Shown here: positions 24,030 to 31,987 of the stretch, piece by piece
How positions within the stretch are numbered: position 1 is the first letter of the stretch
How the letters are laid out: each line of letters starts with the position of its first letter
Assembly: GCF_020907985.1 (NCBI RefSeq)
Contig: NZ_JAJJPA010000036.1
Coordinates: forward strand, 1 to 64,000
Direction: 5' to 3'
Length of the DNA: 64,000 nt
From: Kitasatospora humi
GTDB taxonomy: Bacteria > Actinomycetota > Actinomycetes > Streptomycetales > Streptomycetaceae
Program-made: the position numbers and the translations under genes
The notes under the pieces: generated by a model
The model's input: the letters and a program-made list of their open reading frames with translations, nothing else
The model's database searches: none
What the model was told of the DNA's origin: nothing

Positions 24030-24359
24030 ATGATCTTCCCCTCCGCCCCGGGCGCCGGTGACCCCTTCACCGACCTGATCAGTCGCTCCTCCGGGACGGC
24101 CCCGGTGCCGTCGTCGCCGGTCGCGCGGCGGGTGCCGACCGGGCGGCTGTGCAGCGGCTCCGCCCGGAGCCTGCTCGAGGCGTCCGCCCGGCGGGCCGCG
24201 CCGGGCGGCAGCAACGACCCGGACACCGGTCACCCGCTCCGGGCCGCGACCCGGGTGGGCCCCGAGCGCCTCGGCGGCACGCTGCCGGAGCAGCAGCCGG
24301 GCCGCCCGCCGGCCCGGCGCGCCGCCGAGCCGACCGGGGTCGCGCGGGGCGACGCATGA
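24030..24359 (+). pseudogene. Decayed N-terminal fragment of a ClpB/ClpC-like AAA+ ATPase
   Basis: This is a 109-codon frame starting MIFPSAPGAGDPFTDLISRS. The blocks DPFTDLISR, RVPTGRL, ARSLLEASARRAA and DTGHPLRAATRVGPERL resemble, in order and spacing, the N-terminal region of actinobacterial Clp ATPases (RVPIGRLLTESARELLE-like, then D.EHLLWAATRVEP-like). Key positions are altered (EHLL to GHPL), and the frame ends after about 105 residues, where a Clp ATPase would exceed 800. The stop overlaps the ATG of the universal stress gene (ATGA), so it may now act as a leader cistron. The family link is an inference from memory of the motif. Confidence 0.45.
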
Positions 24360-24796
24360 TCCGGCGGATCGTGGTCGGCGTGGACGGCTCGCCGGCCGCC
24401 GCGGCCGCGCTGCGCTGGGCGGTCCGCCAGGCGGCCGCCACCGGCGCCGACGTGGTCGAGGCGGTCAACGCCTGGGAGCTGTCAGGCAGCGTGCTGCCGC
24501 CGCCGGTCGGCGTCCACGACCCGCAGCAGGTGGCCGCCGACGTGCTGCACGAGGCCGTGGTCGGCGAGTTCGGCGAGACGCCGGAGGTCCGGGTGACCGA
24601 GTTGGTGCCGCCCGGACCGGCGAGCGCGGCACTGCTGGGCCGGGCCGCCGGGGCCGAGCTGCTGGTGGTCGGCAGCCGGGGCCTGGGCGGGGTCGGCGGG
24701 CTGCTGCTCGGCTCGGTCAGCCGCCACGCGGTGGAGCACGCCCCGTGCCCGGTGGTGGTGGTGCGGGCCGGGCACGCCGACGGCACGGCCGGCTGA
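24356..24796 (+). CDS. Universal stress protein (UspA family, ATP-binding type)
   Basis: This is a 146-residue single-domain Usp. MIRRIVVGVDGSPAAAAAL is the first strand with its ATP-contact Asp. LLVVGSRGLGGVGGLLLGSV, then SRHAVEHAPCPVVVVR, is the G-2x-G-9x-G(S/T) ATP-binding motif, so it is predicted to bind ATP. ATG 24356 overlaps the stop of the upstream Clp-like remnant. A SpoIIE-type phosphatase follows 13 bases later, so the two are probably co-transcribed as a stress-response unit. Its exact role is not inferable. Confidence 0.92.
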   Translation: MIRRIVVGVDGSPAAAAALRWAVRQAAATGADVVEAVNAWELSGSVLPPPVGVHDPQQVAADVLHEAVVGEFGETPEVRVTELVPPGPASAALLGRAAGAELLVVGSRGLGGVGGLLLGSVSRHAVEHAPCPVVVVRAGHADGTAG

Positions 24797-24809
24797 ACGG
24801 TCGTCGGGA

Positions 24810-26453
24810 ATGACCGGTCAGGACGGGACGCCGGGTCCGCGAGCGCCGCTGGACCGGCTGCAGGCGATCACCGCCAACCGGATCGGCTGCTTCGAATGGG
24901 ACCCGGCCGGCGGCCGGTTCACCCTGGACGAGACCGGCCTCGCGGTCTTCGACCTGCGGCCCGAGGAGTACGAGGGCACCACGGCCGGTCTCAACCAGCG
25001 GATGCCGGTGGAGGAGGTGATGCGGCTGCACCGGCTGCTGGAGGACATCAGGGCCGGGCGCAGCGAGTCCTACAGCAGCTACGTCCGGATCCGGCTGCGC
25101 GACGGCGCCACCCGCTGGACCCACATGCAGGGGCAGGCCGTGCACGATCCGGACCTGCGGGTGCTGGGGGTGGTCCGCGACGCCACCACGGAGCTGGCCC
25201 ACTCGGCGATGCGGCTGATGGCGGAGGACGACCGGCAGCGCCAGCAGGCCGCTCTGCGCGAGGTGGTCGAGGCGCTCGGTGAGGCGCTCACCGTGGCCGA
25301 TGTGGTCAGCGTCCTCACCGGTGACCAGAGCCGGCGCCGACTCGGCGCCCAGGGGATCAGCCTGGGGGTGGTGGACCACGGCCGGCTGCGGATGGTCGGC
25401 GCGATCGGGCCGCTCCCGGCCGGTGCCCAGGCGCTGCGCCGCGCCCGGCTGACCGACCCCTGGCCGCTCAACGACGTGGTGCGGTCCGGTGAGCCCGCCT
25501 TCTACACCTCCCGGGCGGCCTTCCTGCGGCAATACCCGGACATGGCCGAGTTGGTGGGCACGAGCACCGCCACCGCGGCGGCGTTCCTGCCGCTGGTCGC
25601 CCAGGGCCGCCCGATCGGCGCGATGGCCTTGATCTACGCGGGCCGGCGCAGCTTCAGCATCGAGGAGCGCACCCTGCTCACCGCGCTCACCGGCGCGATC
25701 GCCCAGTCACTGCAGCGCGCCATGCTGGTCGACCAGTCCCGGGAGATCGCCGCCGGCCTGCAGAGCGCGATGCTGCCGCGCCGGCTGCCGGTGCTGCGCG
25801 GCGGCGCGTTGGCGGTGCGCTACCGCACCTCCCGGGTCGGCACCTGGATCGGCGGCGACTGGTACGACGCGGTCGTGCTCGCCGAGGACGCGGTGGGCGT
25901 GGCGATCGGCGACGTGCAGGGCCACGACACCGAGGCGGCCGCCATCATGGGCCAGCTGCGGATCGCGATGACCGCCTACGCCTCCGAGGGGCACAGCGCG
26001 GCGAGCGTGCTGGCCCGCGCCTCGACCTTCCTCGCCGACCTGCCCGCCGACCGGTTCGCCACCTGCCTCTACGCCCAGGTGGCGCTCGCCACGGGGGAGA
26101 CCTGGCTGGTCAACGCCGGCCACCTGCCGCCGCTGGTGCGCCGGGCCGACGGCAGTGTGCTGCGGCTCGACCTGCCCACCGGGCTGCCGCTCGGCCTGCC
26201 CTCCGACTGGGGTGCGGGCGGCTATCCGGCCAGCGTCTTCCGGCTGGGGCACGGCGACACCATGCTGCTCTACACCGACGGACTCGTGGAGCGGCCGGGC
26301 GAGGACCTGGAACGCGGACTGGCCCGGCTGGCCGACGTGTTCGCGGCCGGGCCCGCGCAGCTGTCCGCGCTGGCCGACCATGTGCGCGACACCCTGGGTG
26401 AGCGGCTGGAGGCGGAGGACGACGCGGCCCTGCTGCTGTTGCACCGGGACTGA
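24810..26453 (+). CDS. PAS-GAF-PP2C (SpoIIE/RsbU-type) protein phosphatase
   Basis: This is a 547-residue signalling phosphatase. Residues about 15-120 form a PAS-like domain (IGCFEWDPAGGRFTLDETGL to RVLGVVRDATTE), about 140-300 a GAF domain, and about 320-547 the PP2C catalytic domain. Metal-binding residues lie in WIGGDWYDAV, IGDVQGHDTEAA and LYTDGLVERPGEDL, with DDAALLLL at the end. Such enzymes dephosphorylate anti-anti-sigma factors in partner-switching cascades. No anti-sigma or kinase domain is attached and none is adjacent. It follows the universal stress gene by 13 bases and is followed by a long hairpin. Confidence 0.93.
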   Translation: MTGQDGTPGPRAPLDRLQAITANRIGCFEWDPAGGRFTLDETGLAVFDLRPEEYEGTTAGLNQRMPVEEVMRLHRLLEDIRAGRSESYSSYVRIRLRDGATRWTHMQGQAVHDPDLRVLGVVRDATTELAHSAMRLMAEDDRQRQQAALREVVEALGEALTVADVVSVLTGDQSRRRLGAQGISLGVVDHGRLRMVGAIGPLPAGAQALRRARLTDPWPLNDVVRSGEPAFYTSRAAFLRQYPDMAELVGTSTATAAAFLPLVAQGRPIGAMALIYAGRRSFSIEERTLLTALTGAIAQSLQRAMLVDQSREIAAGLQSAMLPRRLPVLRGGALAVRYRTSRVGTWIGGDWYDAVVLAEDAVGVAIGDVQGHDTEAAAIMGQLRIAMTAYASEGHSAASVLARASTFLADLPADRFATCLYAQVALATGETWLVNAGHLPPLVRRADGSVLRLDLPTGLPLGLPSDWGAGGYPASVFRLGHGDTMLLYTDGLVERPGEDLERGLARLADVFAAGPAQLSALADHVRDTLGERLEAEDDAALLLLHRD

Positions 26454-26516
26454 GGTACCGCCGCGCTTCGCACGGCGGCTGGGCGTTCGCGGTGCGCCGA
26501 GGAGCGGTCCGCACGG

Positions 26517-26678
26517 GTGGCTGCGGCGGCACGGCGGGGCGGCGCGGTCACGGCCGTGGCCCCGCCGGCGGCCGGGCGCCGGCGGTTGCCGGTCACCGAG
26601 CTGCTCGCGGACCCGGCACCGCTCGCCGCCCACTGCCGGACCGGCCTGGCCCACCTGAGGGCGCGTCGGGGTCCGTGA
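26517..26678 (+). CDS. Possible small protein, 53 codons
   Basis: A GTG-started frame, with AGGAG about 12 bases upstream, ends RLPVTELLADPAPLAAHCRT and then GLAHLRARRGP. This half looks protein-like, but the N-terminal half is Ala/Arg-rich and of low complexity. No family is recognised. The stop lies inside the left arm of a hairpin, consistent with a terminated short gene. Otherwise the region 26454-26866 has no gene; a TAGAGT -10 candidate at 26795-26800 serves the next gene. Confidence 0.22.
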   Translation: MAAAARRGGAVTAVAPPAAGRRRLPVTELLADPAPLAAHCRTGLAHLRARRGP

Positions 26679-26716
26679 CGAATGCGGCGGCACGGCGGCA
26701 CGGGCCCCGACGCGCC
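26660..26716 (+). terminator. Long hairpin, likely terminator
   Basis: Arms at 26660-26677 and 26699-26716 pair over 18 positions with one G-T wobble, around a 21-base loop. It lies 206 bases after the phosphatase stop and before the promoter of the VOC gene. Confidence 0.6.
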
Positions 26717-26866
26717 GTCAGGGCCGCGATCGGCCGAGCGGCGGATCCGGTCCAGGGGTGCCGCGCGCCGCCGGGCGTCGTCAGCGCGGCGGGCTAGAGT
26801 CCGGAGCCGAACACCGTAGCGGGTCGAGCGCCGAACGGGACCGGCCGCCAGCGAGGGAGCGCCACA

Positions 26867-27631
26867 GTGCAGCACGACGAGCCGGCCACCAGCGGCCCTT
26901 GCTGGGTCGAGCTGGCCACCATCGACGCGGCCGCCGCCACCGTCTTCTACACCGGCCTCTTCGGATGGCGCGCCGCGGTCGACCAGCGTCCCGAGGCCGC
27001 CGGCTACACGGTGCTCACCCAGGCCCAGGGGCCGGTGGCCGCGCTGGCGCCGCAGTACCGGGAGGGCCGACCGCCCGCCTGGACGGTCTCGTTCCTGGTC
27101 GAGGACGCCGATGCCACGGCGGCCAGGATCACCGAGGCCGGCGGCAGGGTGCTCCTGGGGCCGGTGGACGTCCTGGAGCTGGGCCGCTACACGGCGGCCG
27201 CCGATCCGTCCGGCGCGGTCTTCGCGCTCTGGCAGGCCCGCGACTTCGGTGGCGCGGCCGTGCTCGGCAAGCCCAACTCGCTCGGCTGGGTGGAGTTGCA
27301 CACCCGCGATGTCGCCGCCTGTGCGGCGTTCTACACCGCGGTGTTCGGCTGGGGCAGCAGCGCCGGCCAGCACTACACCCAATGGCGCCTGGCGGGGCGG
27401 GACTTCGCCGGCATGGTCCGGATGGACGACAGCTACCCGGCCGAGGTGCCCGCGCACTGGCTGCCGTACTTCGCGGTGGCCGACGTCGACGCCATCGTCA
27501 ACAAGGCCGCCGGGCACGGCGCCGAGCGGGTGATGGGCCCGATGGACGTGCCGGACGGCCCGCGGATCGCGGTGCTGCGCGACCGGCAGGGGGCGGCCTT
27601 CGGGGTGTACCTGGCCAGCAGCTTGGGGTGA
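26867..27631 (+). CDS. Two-domain VOC family protein
   Basis: This 254-residue protein has two glyoxalase-fold halves: GPCWVELATIDAAAATVFYT with LFGWRAAVDQ, and LGWVELHTRDVAACAAFYTA with VFGWGSSAG. This matches the mycobacterial CFP30B-type VOC proteins, in which two tandem domains form one barrel. Catalytic metal ligands are not evident, so it may bind rather than convert a ligand. GTG 26867 has GAGGGAG 7 bases upstream. The stop region is repeated three times downstream. Confidence 0.9.
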   Translation: MQHDEPATSGPCWVELATIDAAAATVFYTGLFGWRAAVDQRPEAAGYTVLTQAQGPVAALAPQYREGRPPAWTVSFLVEDADATAARITEAGGRVLLGPVDVLELGRYTAAADPSGAVFALWQARDFGGAAVLGKPNSLGWVELHTRDVAACAAFYTAVFGWGSSAGQHYTQWRLAGRDFAGMVRMDDSYPAEVPAHWLPYFAVADVDAIVNKAAGHGAERVMGPMDVPDGPRIAVLRDRQGAAFGVYLASSLG

Positions 27632-27700
27632 CCGCCGGCCCGGCCCGTCGCTGACCGCCCGCCGGCCCGGCCCGTTCGCTGACCGCCCGCCGGACCGGTG
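27629..27700. repeat. Three imperfect tandem repeats beginning at the VOC stop
   Basis: Units of about 23-28 bases, each beginning TGACCGCC and continuing with GCCGGCCCGGCCCG, start at 27629, 27652 and 27680. The first TGA is the stop of the VOC gene. Confidence 0.75.
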
Positions 27701-27756
27701 CGGCGGCGTGGTGGCGCCCGGCGCTGCCGTGCCGACGGACCGCCCGCGGTGCCCGA

Positions 27757-29301
27757 CTAGTCAGGGGACCCCTGGAACTCGCGAACCGAGGCCACCGTGT
27801 CCGCCTCGGCGGCCGGCTTGTCCTCGCGGTACCGCAGCACCCGGGCGAACCGCAGCGTGATGCCGGCCGGGTAGCGGGTGGAGCGCTGCACCCCGTCGAA
27901 AGCGATCTCCACCACCAGCTCCGGCCGCACCCGGACACCCCAGGCCGGCCGTTCCACCGCCAACTCCTGCAACCGCTCGGTCTGCCAGTCGAGCAGCGCG
28001 TCGGTCAGGCCCTTGAAGGTCTTGCCCAGCATCGCGAACGAGCCGTCCGGCTGCCGGGCCCCCAGGTGCAGGTTGGACAACCGCCCCGCGCGCCGACCGT
28101 GCCCCCACTCGGCGCCCAGCACCACCAGGTCAAGGGTGTGCACCGGCTTGACCTTGAGCCAGGCGGTGCCCCGCCGTCCCGCCGTGTACGGCGCGTCCAG
28201 CGCCTTGACCACCACCCCCTCCTGGCCGCGGGCCAGCGCCGCCGCGGTGAAGGCCTCGGCTGCCGTGCGCTGCTCCGGTGCGGTGGGATCGGTCACCGTG
28301 AGCCGCCGCACCAGGAGCCGTCCGGGCAGCAGGCGGGCCAGCTCGGCGTGCCGCTCGGCGGTGGGCAGTCCCAGCAGGTCGCGGTCGTCCAGGGCGAGCA
28401 GGTCGAAGAAGACCGGAGTCAGCGGGAGTGCCTCGCTTGCTCCGGGCACATCCAACCGCGAGCCGACCCGACCGGCCGTCTGCTGGAACGGCCGCACCCG
28501 TCCGGCCGCGTCCAGGGCGATCACCTCGCCGTCCAACACGACCCGCGCCACGGTCAACTCGCCGACTGCCGAGACCACTTCGGGTAGGCGATCGGTGATG
28601 TCGTCGAGTGTCCGGGTGAAGATCCGCACACTCGGTCCGTCGCGGTGCACCTGGATCCGGATGCCGTCCAGCTTCTCGTCCACCACGCACGGGCCGAGCC
28701 GGTCCAGCGCCTGGGCCACCGTGCGGGCGGTGTGGGCGAGCATCGGCAGCACCGGTCGTCCCACCGTCAGGTGGAACCGGGCCAGCGCCGGCGGCCCGTC
28801 CGCCAGCAGCCGCTCGGCCACCTCGCCCAGGCTGCCGGCCAGCATCACCGCCCGGCGGACCTCGGCCGCCGATGCGCCGGTGGCCGCCGCGAGCGCGTCC
28901 ACCGCTGCCGCGTCCAGCGCGCCCTGGCGCAGCTCGCCGCCGATCAGCCGGATCAGGAACTCCTGCTCCTCGGCGGTGGCCGCGGCCAGCAGCCGGCCGA
29001 CCAGCTCACGCCGCCTGGCCTGGGCGCCGGCGCCGCGCACCGCGCCCAGCTCGGTGAGCGCGGCGTCCACCTGCCCGACGGTCAGCGAGGGCGCCTCGGC
29101 CGGCGGCACCGGTGCGGCGAAGGCGCTCCAGCCGACGCCGATCCGCCGCTGGGGCAGCCGACCGGCCAGGTAGGTGATCACCACGGGGGCCTCGGCCGGC
29201 GCGGTCGCCCGGAACAGCTCGGCCAGCAGGGCGGTCTTGCGCGAGCGCGCCGAGGTGGCGGCGACTTCGCGCGAGGTACGGGCGAGTTCGGCCAGCAGCA
29301 T
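27757..29301 (-). CDS. ATP-dependent DNA ligase (LigB type)
   Basis: This is a three-domain ATP-dependent ligase of 514 residues. The N-terminal DNA-binding domain is about residues 1-175, and the nucleotidyltransferase domain carries the adenylated lysine in CVVDEKLDGIRIQVH (K210). VVLDGEVIALD, VFFDLLALDDRDLLG, EGVVVKALDAPYTAGRRG and TAWLKVKPVHTLDLVVLGAE are motifs III to V, and an OB-fold ends it. It matches actinobacterial LigB in length and order. The ATG at 29299-29301 is preceded by GAGG. It probably serves repair rather than replication, where NAD+-dependent LigA acts. The gene diverges from argJ. Confidence 0.92.
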   Translation of the reverse strand: MLLAELARTSREVAATSARSRKTALLAELFRATAPAEAPVVITYLAGRLPQRRIGVGWSAFAAPVPPAEAPSLTVGQVDAALTELGAVRGAGAQARRRELVGRLLAAATAEEQEFLIRLIGGELRQGALDAAAVDALAAATGASAAEVRRAVMLAGSLGEVAERLLADGPPALARFHLTVGRPVLPMLAHTARTVAQALDRLGPCVVDEKLDGIRIQVHRDGPSVRIFTRTLDDITDRLPEVVSAVGELTVARVVLDGEVIALDAAGRVRPFQQTAGRVGSRLDVPGASEALPLTPVFFDLLALDDRDLLGLPTAERHAELARLLPGRLLVRRLTVTDPTAPEQRTAAEAFTAAALARGQEGVVVKALDAPYTAGRRGTAWLKVKPVHTLDLVVLGAEWGHGRRAGRLSNLHLGARQPDGSFAMLGKTFKGLTDALLDWQTERLQELAVERPAWGVRVRPELVVEIAFDGVQRSTRYPAGITLRFARVLRYREDKPAAEADTVASVREFQGSPD

Positions 29302-29365
29302 GACCTCATGCTCACCCCGCCACCGCGCCGGCGCGACCCGTCCGCACTGATAATCTATGCGGTTG

Positions 29366-29383
29366 TTGGAATGGCTATTCATC
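29366..29383 (+). promoter_or_regulatory. ARG box upstream of argJ
   Basis: The 18-bp site TTGGAATGGCTATTCATC matches the core of the ArgR consensus (TGAAT-4-ATTCA) with one mismatch. It lies just downstream of a likely -10 (GATAAT/TAATCT at 29349-29356) and 15 bases before the argJ ATG, so a bound ArgR hexamer would block initiation. Confidence 0.65.
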
Positions 29384-29397
29384 AGAGTGGAGCTTCC

Positions 29398-30552
29398 ATG
29401 GACCAGCCGCTGCCGCAGGGCTTCCTCTCCCACACGGCCAACATGGGCCTCAAGGACGTGGCCGACGACTTCGCCGTGGTGGTCTCCGCGGTGCCCGCCG
29501 TCTCCGCGGCCGTCTTCACCACCTCGCGGTTCGCCGGGCCCAGTGTGCTGCTCAGCCGGGCCGACGCCGCCCGCCAGGACGGCCAGGGCATGGTGGTGAT
29601 CTCGCGCAACGCCAATGTGGCCACCGGTCGGCAGGGCGCCGCGCACGCCGCCGAGGTGCGCCGGCTGGTCGCCGAACGGGTCGGGGTGGCGCCGGAGCGG
29701 CTGGTGATCGGCTCCACCGGGGTGATCGGGCGTCCCTATCCGATGGAGTCGATCCGGGCCGGGATCGCCGCGCTGCCGCAGCCGCTGCCGCCCGCCGACT
29801 TCCAGGCCGCGGCCGCCGCCATCATGACCACCGACACCCGGCCCAAGTCGATCCGACTGGCCTGCGGGGACGCGGTGTTGGTCGGCATCGCCAAGGGCGT
29901 CGGGATGATCGAACCCAACATGGCCACGCTGCTGGCGTTCTTCTTCACCGACGCCGAGATCGCCCCCGCCGATCTGGACGCGGTCTTCCGCCGCGTCATG
30001 GACACCACGTTCAACGCACTCAGCATCGACACCGACACCTCCACCAGCGACACCGCCGCCGTCTTCGCCAACGGGCTGGCCGGGCCGGTGGACCTCGCCG
30101 AGTTCGAGCGGGTGCTCCACCGGGCCGCCCTGGCGCTGGTCCGCGACATCGCCTCGGACGGCGAGGGCGCCGGCAAGCTGATCGAGGTCAGGGTCACCGG
30201 CGCCCGGGACACCGCGCAGGCCAAGCGGGTCGGCAAGTCGGTGGTCAACTCCCCGCTGGTGAAGACCTCGGTGCACGGCGCCGACCCCAACTGGGGCCGG
30301 ATCGCGATGGCGATCGGCAAGCTCGATGACGACCCCGACCTCGACCCGGCCCGGACCACGATCCGCTACGGCGACCTGGAGATGTTCCCCACCGAGCCCG
30401 ACGACGGGCAACTGGCCGCCGCCCGCGCCCACCTGGGCAACGCCGAGGTGGTGATCGGCATCGACCTGGGCCTCGCGGACGCCGACTTCACCGTCTACGG
30501 CTGCGACCTCACCGCAGGCTATGTCGAGCTGAACTCCGGCTACACGACGTGA
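29398..30552 (+). CDS. argJ: Ornithine acetyltransferase / N-acetylglutamate synthase (bifunctional ArgJ)
   Basis: This cytosolic enzyme of 384 residues transfers acetyl from N-acetylornithine to glutamate in arginine synthesis. It is made as a precursor that cleaves itself at the Thr in MIEPNMATLLAFFFTDAEIA, giving alpha and beta chains, and the KGVGMIEPNMATL motif is intact. SVVNSPLVKTSVHGADPNWG and GRIAMAIGKLD are conserved beta-chain segments. ATG 29398 follows GGAG. The gene is solitary, not in an argCJBDRG cluster, so it may be a second copy (compare oat2-type paralogues). An ARG box upstream ties it to ArgR. Confidence 0.95.
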   Translation: MDQPLPQGFLSHTANMGLKDVADDFAVVVSAVPAVSAAVFTTSRFAGPSVLLSRADAARQDGQGMVVISRNANVATGRQGAAHAAEVRRLVAERVGVAPERLVIGSTGVIGRPYPMESIRAGIAALPQPLPPADFQAAAAAIMTTDTRPKSIRLACGDAVLVGIAKGVGMIEPNMATLLAFFFTDAEIAPADLDAVFRRVMDTTFNALSIDTDTSTSDTAAVFANGLAGPVDLAEFERVLHRAALALVRDIASDGEGAGKLIEVRVTGARDTAQAKRVGKSVVNSPLVKTSVHGADPNWGRIAMAIGKLDDDPDLDPARTTIRYGDLEMFPTEPDDGQLAAARAHLGNAEVVIGIDLGLADADFTVYGCDLTAGYVELNSGYTT

Positions 30553-30580
30553 TGTCGGTGCCCGGTGCCAGACTGAAGGC

Positions 30581-30796
30581 ATGTGCCGAAGCATCAAGAC
30601 CCTGCGCCCGCCCGTGATGCCCGAGGTCACCGAGGAGGACATCCACGCCGCCGCACTGCAGTACGTCCGCAAGGTGTCCGGGTTCCGCGCGCCGGCCGCG
30701 CACAACCGGCAGGTCTTCGAGCAGGCGGTGGCCGCCGTCGCGGAGGCCACCTCCGAGCTGCTGGCCGGTCTGGAGGTGCGCGGCGCCCGCAGCTGA
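30581..30796 (+). CDS. DUF2277 family protein
   Basis: This is a 71-residue protein starting MCRSIKTLRPPVMPEVTEED, with ALQYVRKVSGFRAPAAHNRQ and a C-terminal helix. This is the full-length DUF2277 pattern (MCRnIk.Lrpp....te.ei..AalqyvRKvSGf..Ps.an...F). The Cys at position 2 is conserved in the family. No biochemical function is established. It lies 28 bases after argJ and may be co-transcribed. Confidence 0.9.
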   Translation: MCRSIKTLRPPVMPEVTEEDIHAAALQYVRKVSGFRAPAAHNRQVFEQAVAAVAEATSELLAGLEVRGARS

Positions 30797-30866
30797 CCGG
30801 GAGCGTGGAACGTACGCGGCGCGACCCGACGCCCCTGGCGCCGGCCGGTGCCGGGGGCGTCGGGTC

Positions 30867-30952
30867 GACCGGTGACGTCCGTGTCAGCCGGTGAGCAGGG
30901 TTTCAGCCGGTGACGTCCGTGTCAGCCGGTGACCCAGGTTTCAGCCGGTGAC
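30867..30952. repeat. Five 19-bp repeats spanning a stop codon
   Basis: Read on the minus strand, the unit GTCACCGGCTGA plus 7 variable bases is repeated about five times, and the first unit holds the real last codons and TGA of the TIGR03086-like gene. A 38-bp higher-order period (two alternating 19-mers) is visible, and the last copy is degenerate. Only non-coding DNA follows to the DUF2277 stop. Confidence 0.85.
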
Positions 30953-31525
30953 CTCCGGGTCCAGGGATGCCGGTGGCGCGGGGTGCCGTCCGAGCAGGCC
31001 GAGCAGCCAGGCCTGCGGATCGCCGGCCGTGGGCGGCCGCGCGCCCGCCTCGCGCAGCGCGAACTCCACCAGCTCCGGTGCCAGATGCGGATCCTGGCAG
31101 GTGGCATGCGCCAAGTCCCAGGTGTGCACCGTCAGTTCCGTGATCAGCTGGGCGCAGTACGCCAGCGCCGTGCGCTCACCGCTCGCCGTCCGCACGGTGC
31201 GGGCCAGCGCTCCGGGGGCGGCCAGGGCGGCGCGGGCGGCCTCGGTGGCCCGGGCCCAGTCGGCGGCCGCCGTGGCGGCGGGCTCCGGCGCGACGGACGG
31301 CTCGGCCGGGGTGTCCGGGCCGGCGCCGGCGAGCAGTGCGGGCACCCGGGCCTGTTCGGTGGTCAGCGTGCCGACCAGGCGGCCCACCGACCAGCCGTGG
31401 TACGGCGTGGGCGTCGTCCACTGGTTGCGGGCCACCTGCGCCACCCGGCGGCCGAACGAGGCCGTTGCCTCGTCGTAGAGCCGCAGCATCCCGGCGGGGG
31501 AGTGCGCGGCGTGCTCATCGGTCAT
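30941..31525 (-). CDS. TIGR03086/mycothiol-dependent isomerase-like (DinB fold) protein
   Basis: This 194-residue four-helix protein resembles the TIGR03086 and maleylpyruvate-isomerase-like families. LRLYDEATASFGRRVAQVAR, PTPYHGWSVGRLVGTLTTEQ (H-x-W-x-V metal-site region) and LITELTVHTWDLAHATCQDP (E...H.WDLA, the second metal-site helix) are present. The His residues probably bind a metal such as Zn. ATG 31523-31525 was preferred over an in-frame start 10 codons earlier because GAGGA lies 9 bases upstream. The role may be mycothiol-linked detoxification, but this is not certain. Confidence 0.82.
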   Translation of the reverse strand: MTDEHAAHSPAGMLRLYDEATASFGRRVAQVARNQWTTPTPYHGWSVGRLVGTLTTEQARVPALLAGAGPDTPAEPSVAPEPAATAAADWARATEAARAALAAPGALARTVRTASGERTALAYCAQLITELTVHTWDLAHATCQDPHLAPELVEFALREAGARPPTAGDPQAWLLGLLGRHPAPPASLDPEVTG

Positions 31526-31562
31526 CGACAGGTCCTCAGGCTCTCGGGTCCTCACGTCCGGG

Positions 31563-31892
31563 TCAGCTCGGGGTCGCCTCGATCCGGGCCGCGGCCTCCC
31601 GGGCCCGGGCGCCGGAGCGGGTCCGGGCCGCGGTCACCATTCGGACCGGGAAGCGCTTCAGGTACTCGGCCTCCAGCTCGGCGGTGCGCTCGGTGTGCCG
31701 GCGCAGCGCGTCATCGGAGCCGTACAGGAAGGTCTCGTGCCGAGTCCGGTGCAGCTGCTCCAGCTCGTGCAGCAGGCGCTCGGTGGGCAGGGCGCTCGGG
31801 GCGACACCCTCGACTGCGCCGTTCGGGGCGACGCCCTCGACTGCGCCGTTCGGGGTGGCGCCCTCGACGGCGCCGTTCGGGGTGGCGGTCAT
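31563..31892 (-). CDS. DUF6158 family protein with N-terminal 9-residue repeats
   Basis: This is a 109-residue protein. The C-terminal two thirds (LLHELEQLHRTRHETFLYGS, DDALRRHTERTAELEAEYLK, then RFP) is the conserved actinobacterial core called DUF6158, predicted helical and soluble. The N-terminus has three copies of (T/A)PNGAVEG(A/V), encoded by 27-bp tandem repeats (31803-31883). ATG 31890-31892 was chosen because it begins just before the repeats. Function is unknown. It is encoded with a hemerythrin-like gene in the same direction. Confidence 0.75.
   Translation of the reverse strand: MTATPNGAVEGATPNGAVEGVAPNGAVEGVAPSALPTERLLHELEQLHRTRHETFLYGSDDALRRHTERTAELEAEYLKRFPVRMVTAARTRSGARAREAAARIEATPS
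31803..31883. repeat. 27-bp coding tandem repeats
   Basis: Three near-identical 27-bp units, with a partial fourth, encode the PNGAVEG motifs of the DUF6158 protein. Variation between units is confined to one or two codons. Confidence 0.8.
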
Positions 31893-31987
31893 GGCGGGTG
31901 CCTCCGCTGCTGTCGGACTGGGTGCTGTGGGCCATGGGCCTTGGTGGCCGTCTGACCAGGTCGGTCGTCTGACGAAGTCGCCCCCCG

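Noticed and set aside
29302..30750. Extension of the LigB frame to almost 1000 codons across argJ
   Set aside because: The extra part is antisense to argJ and low-complexity, while LigB has a good ATG and RBS at 29301.
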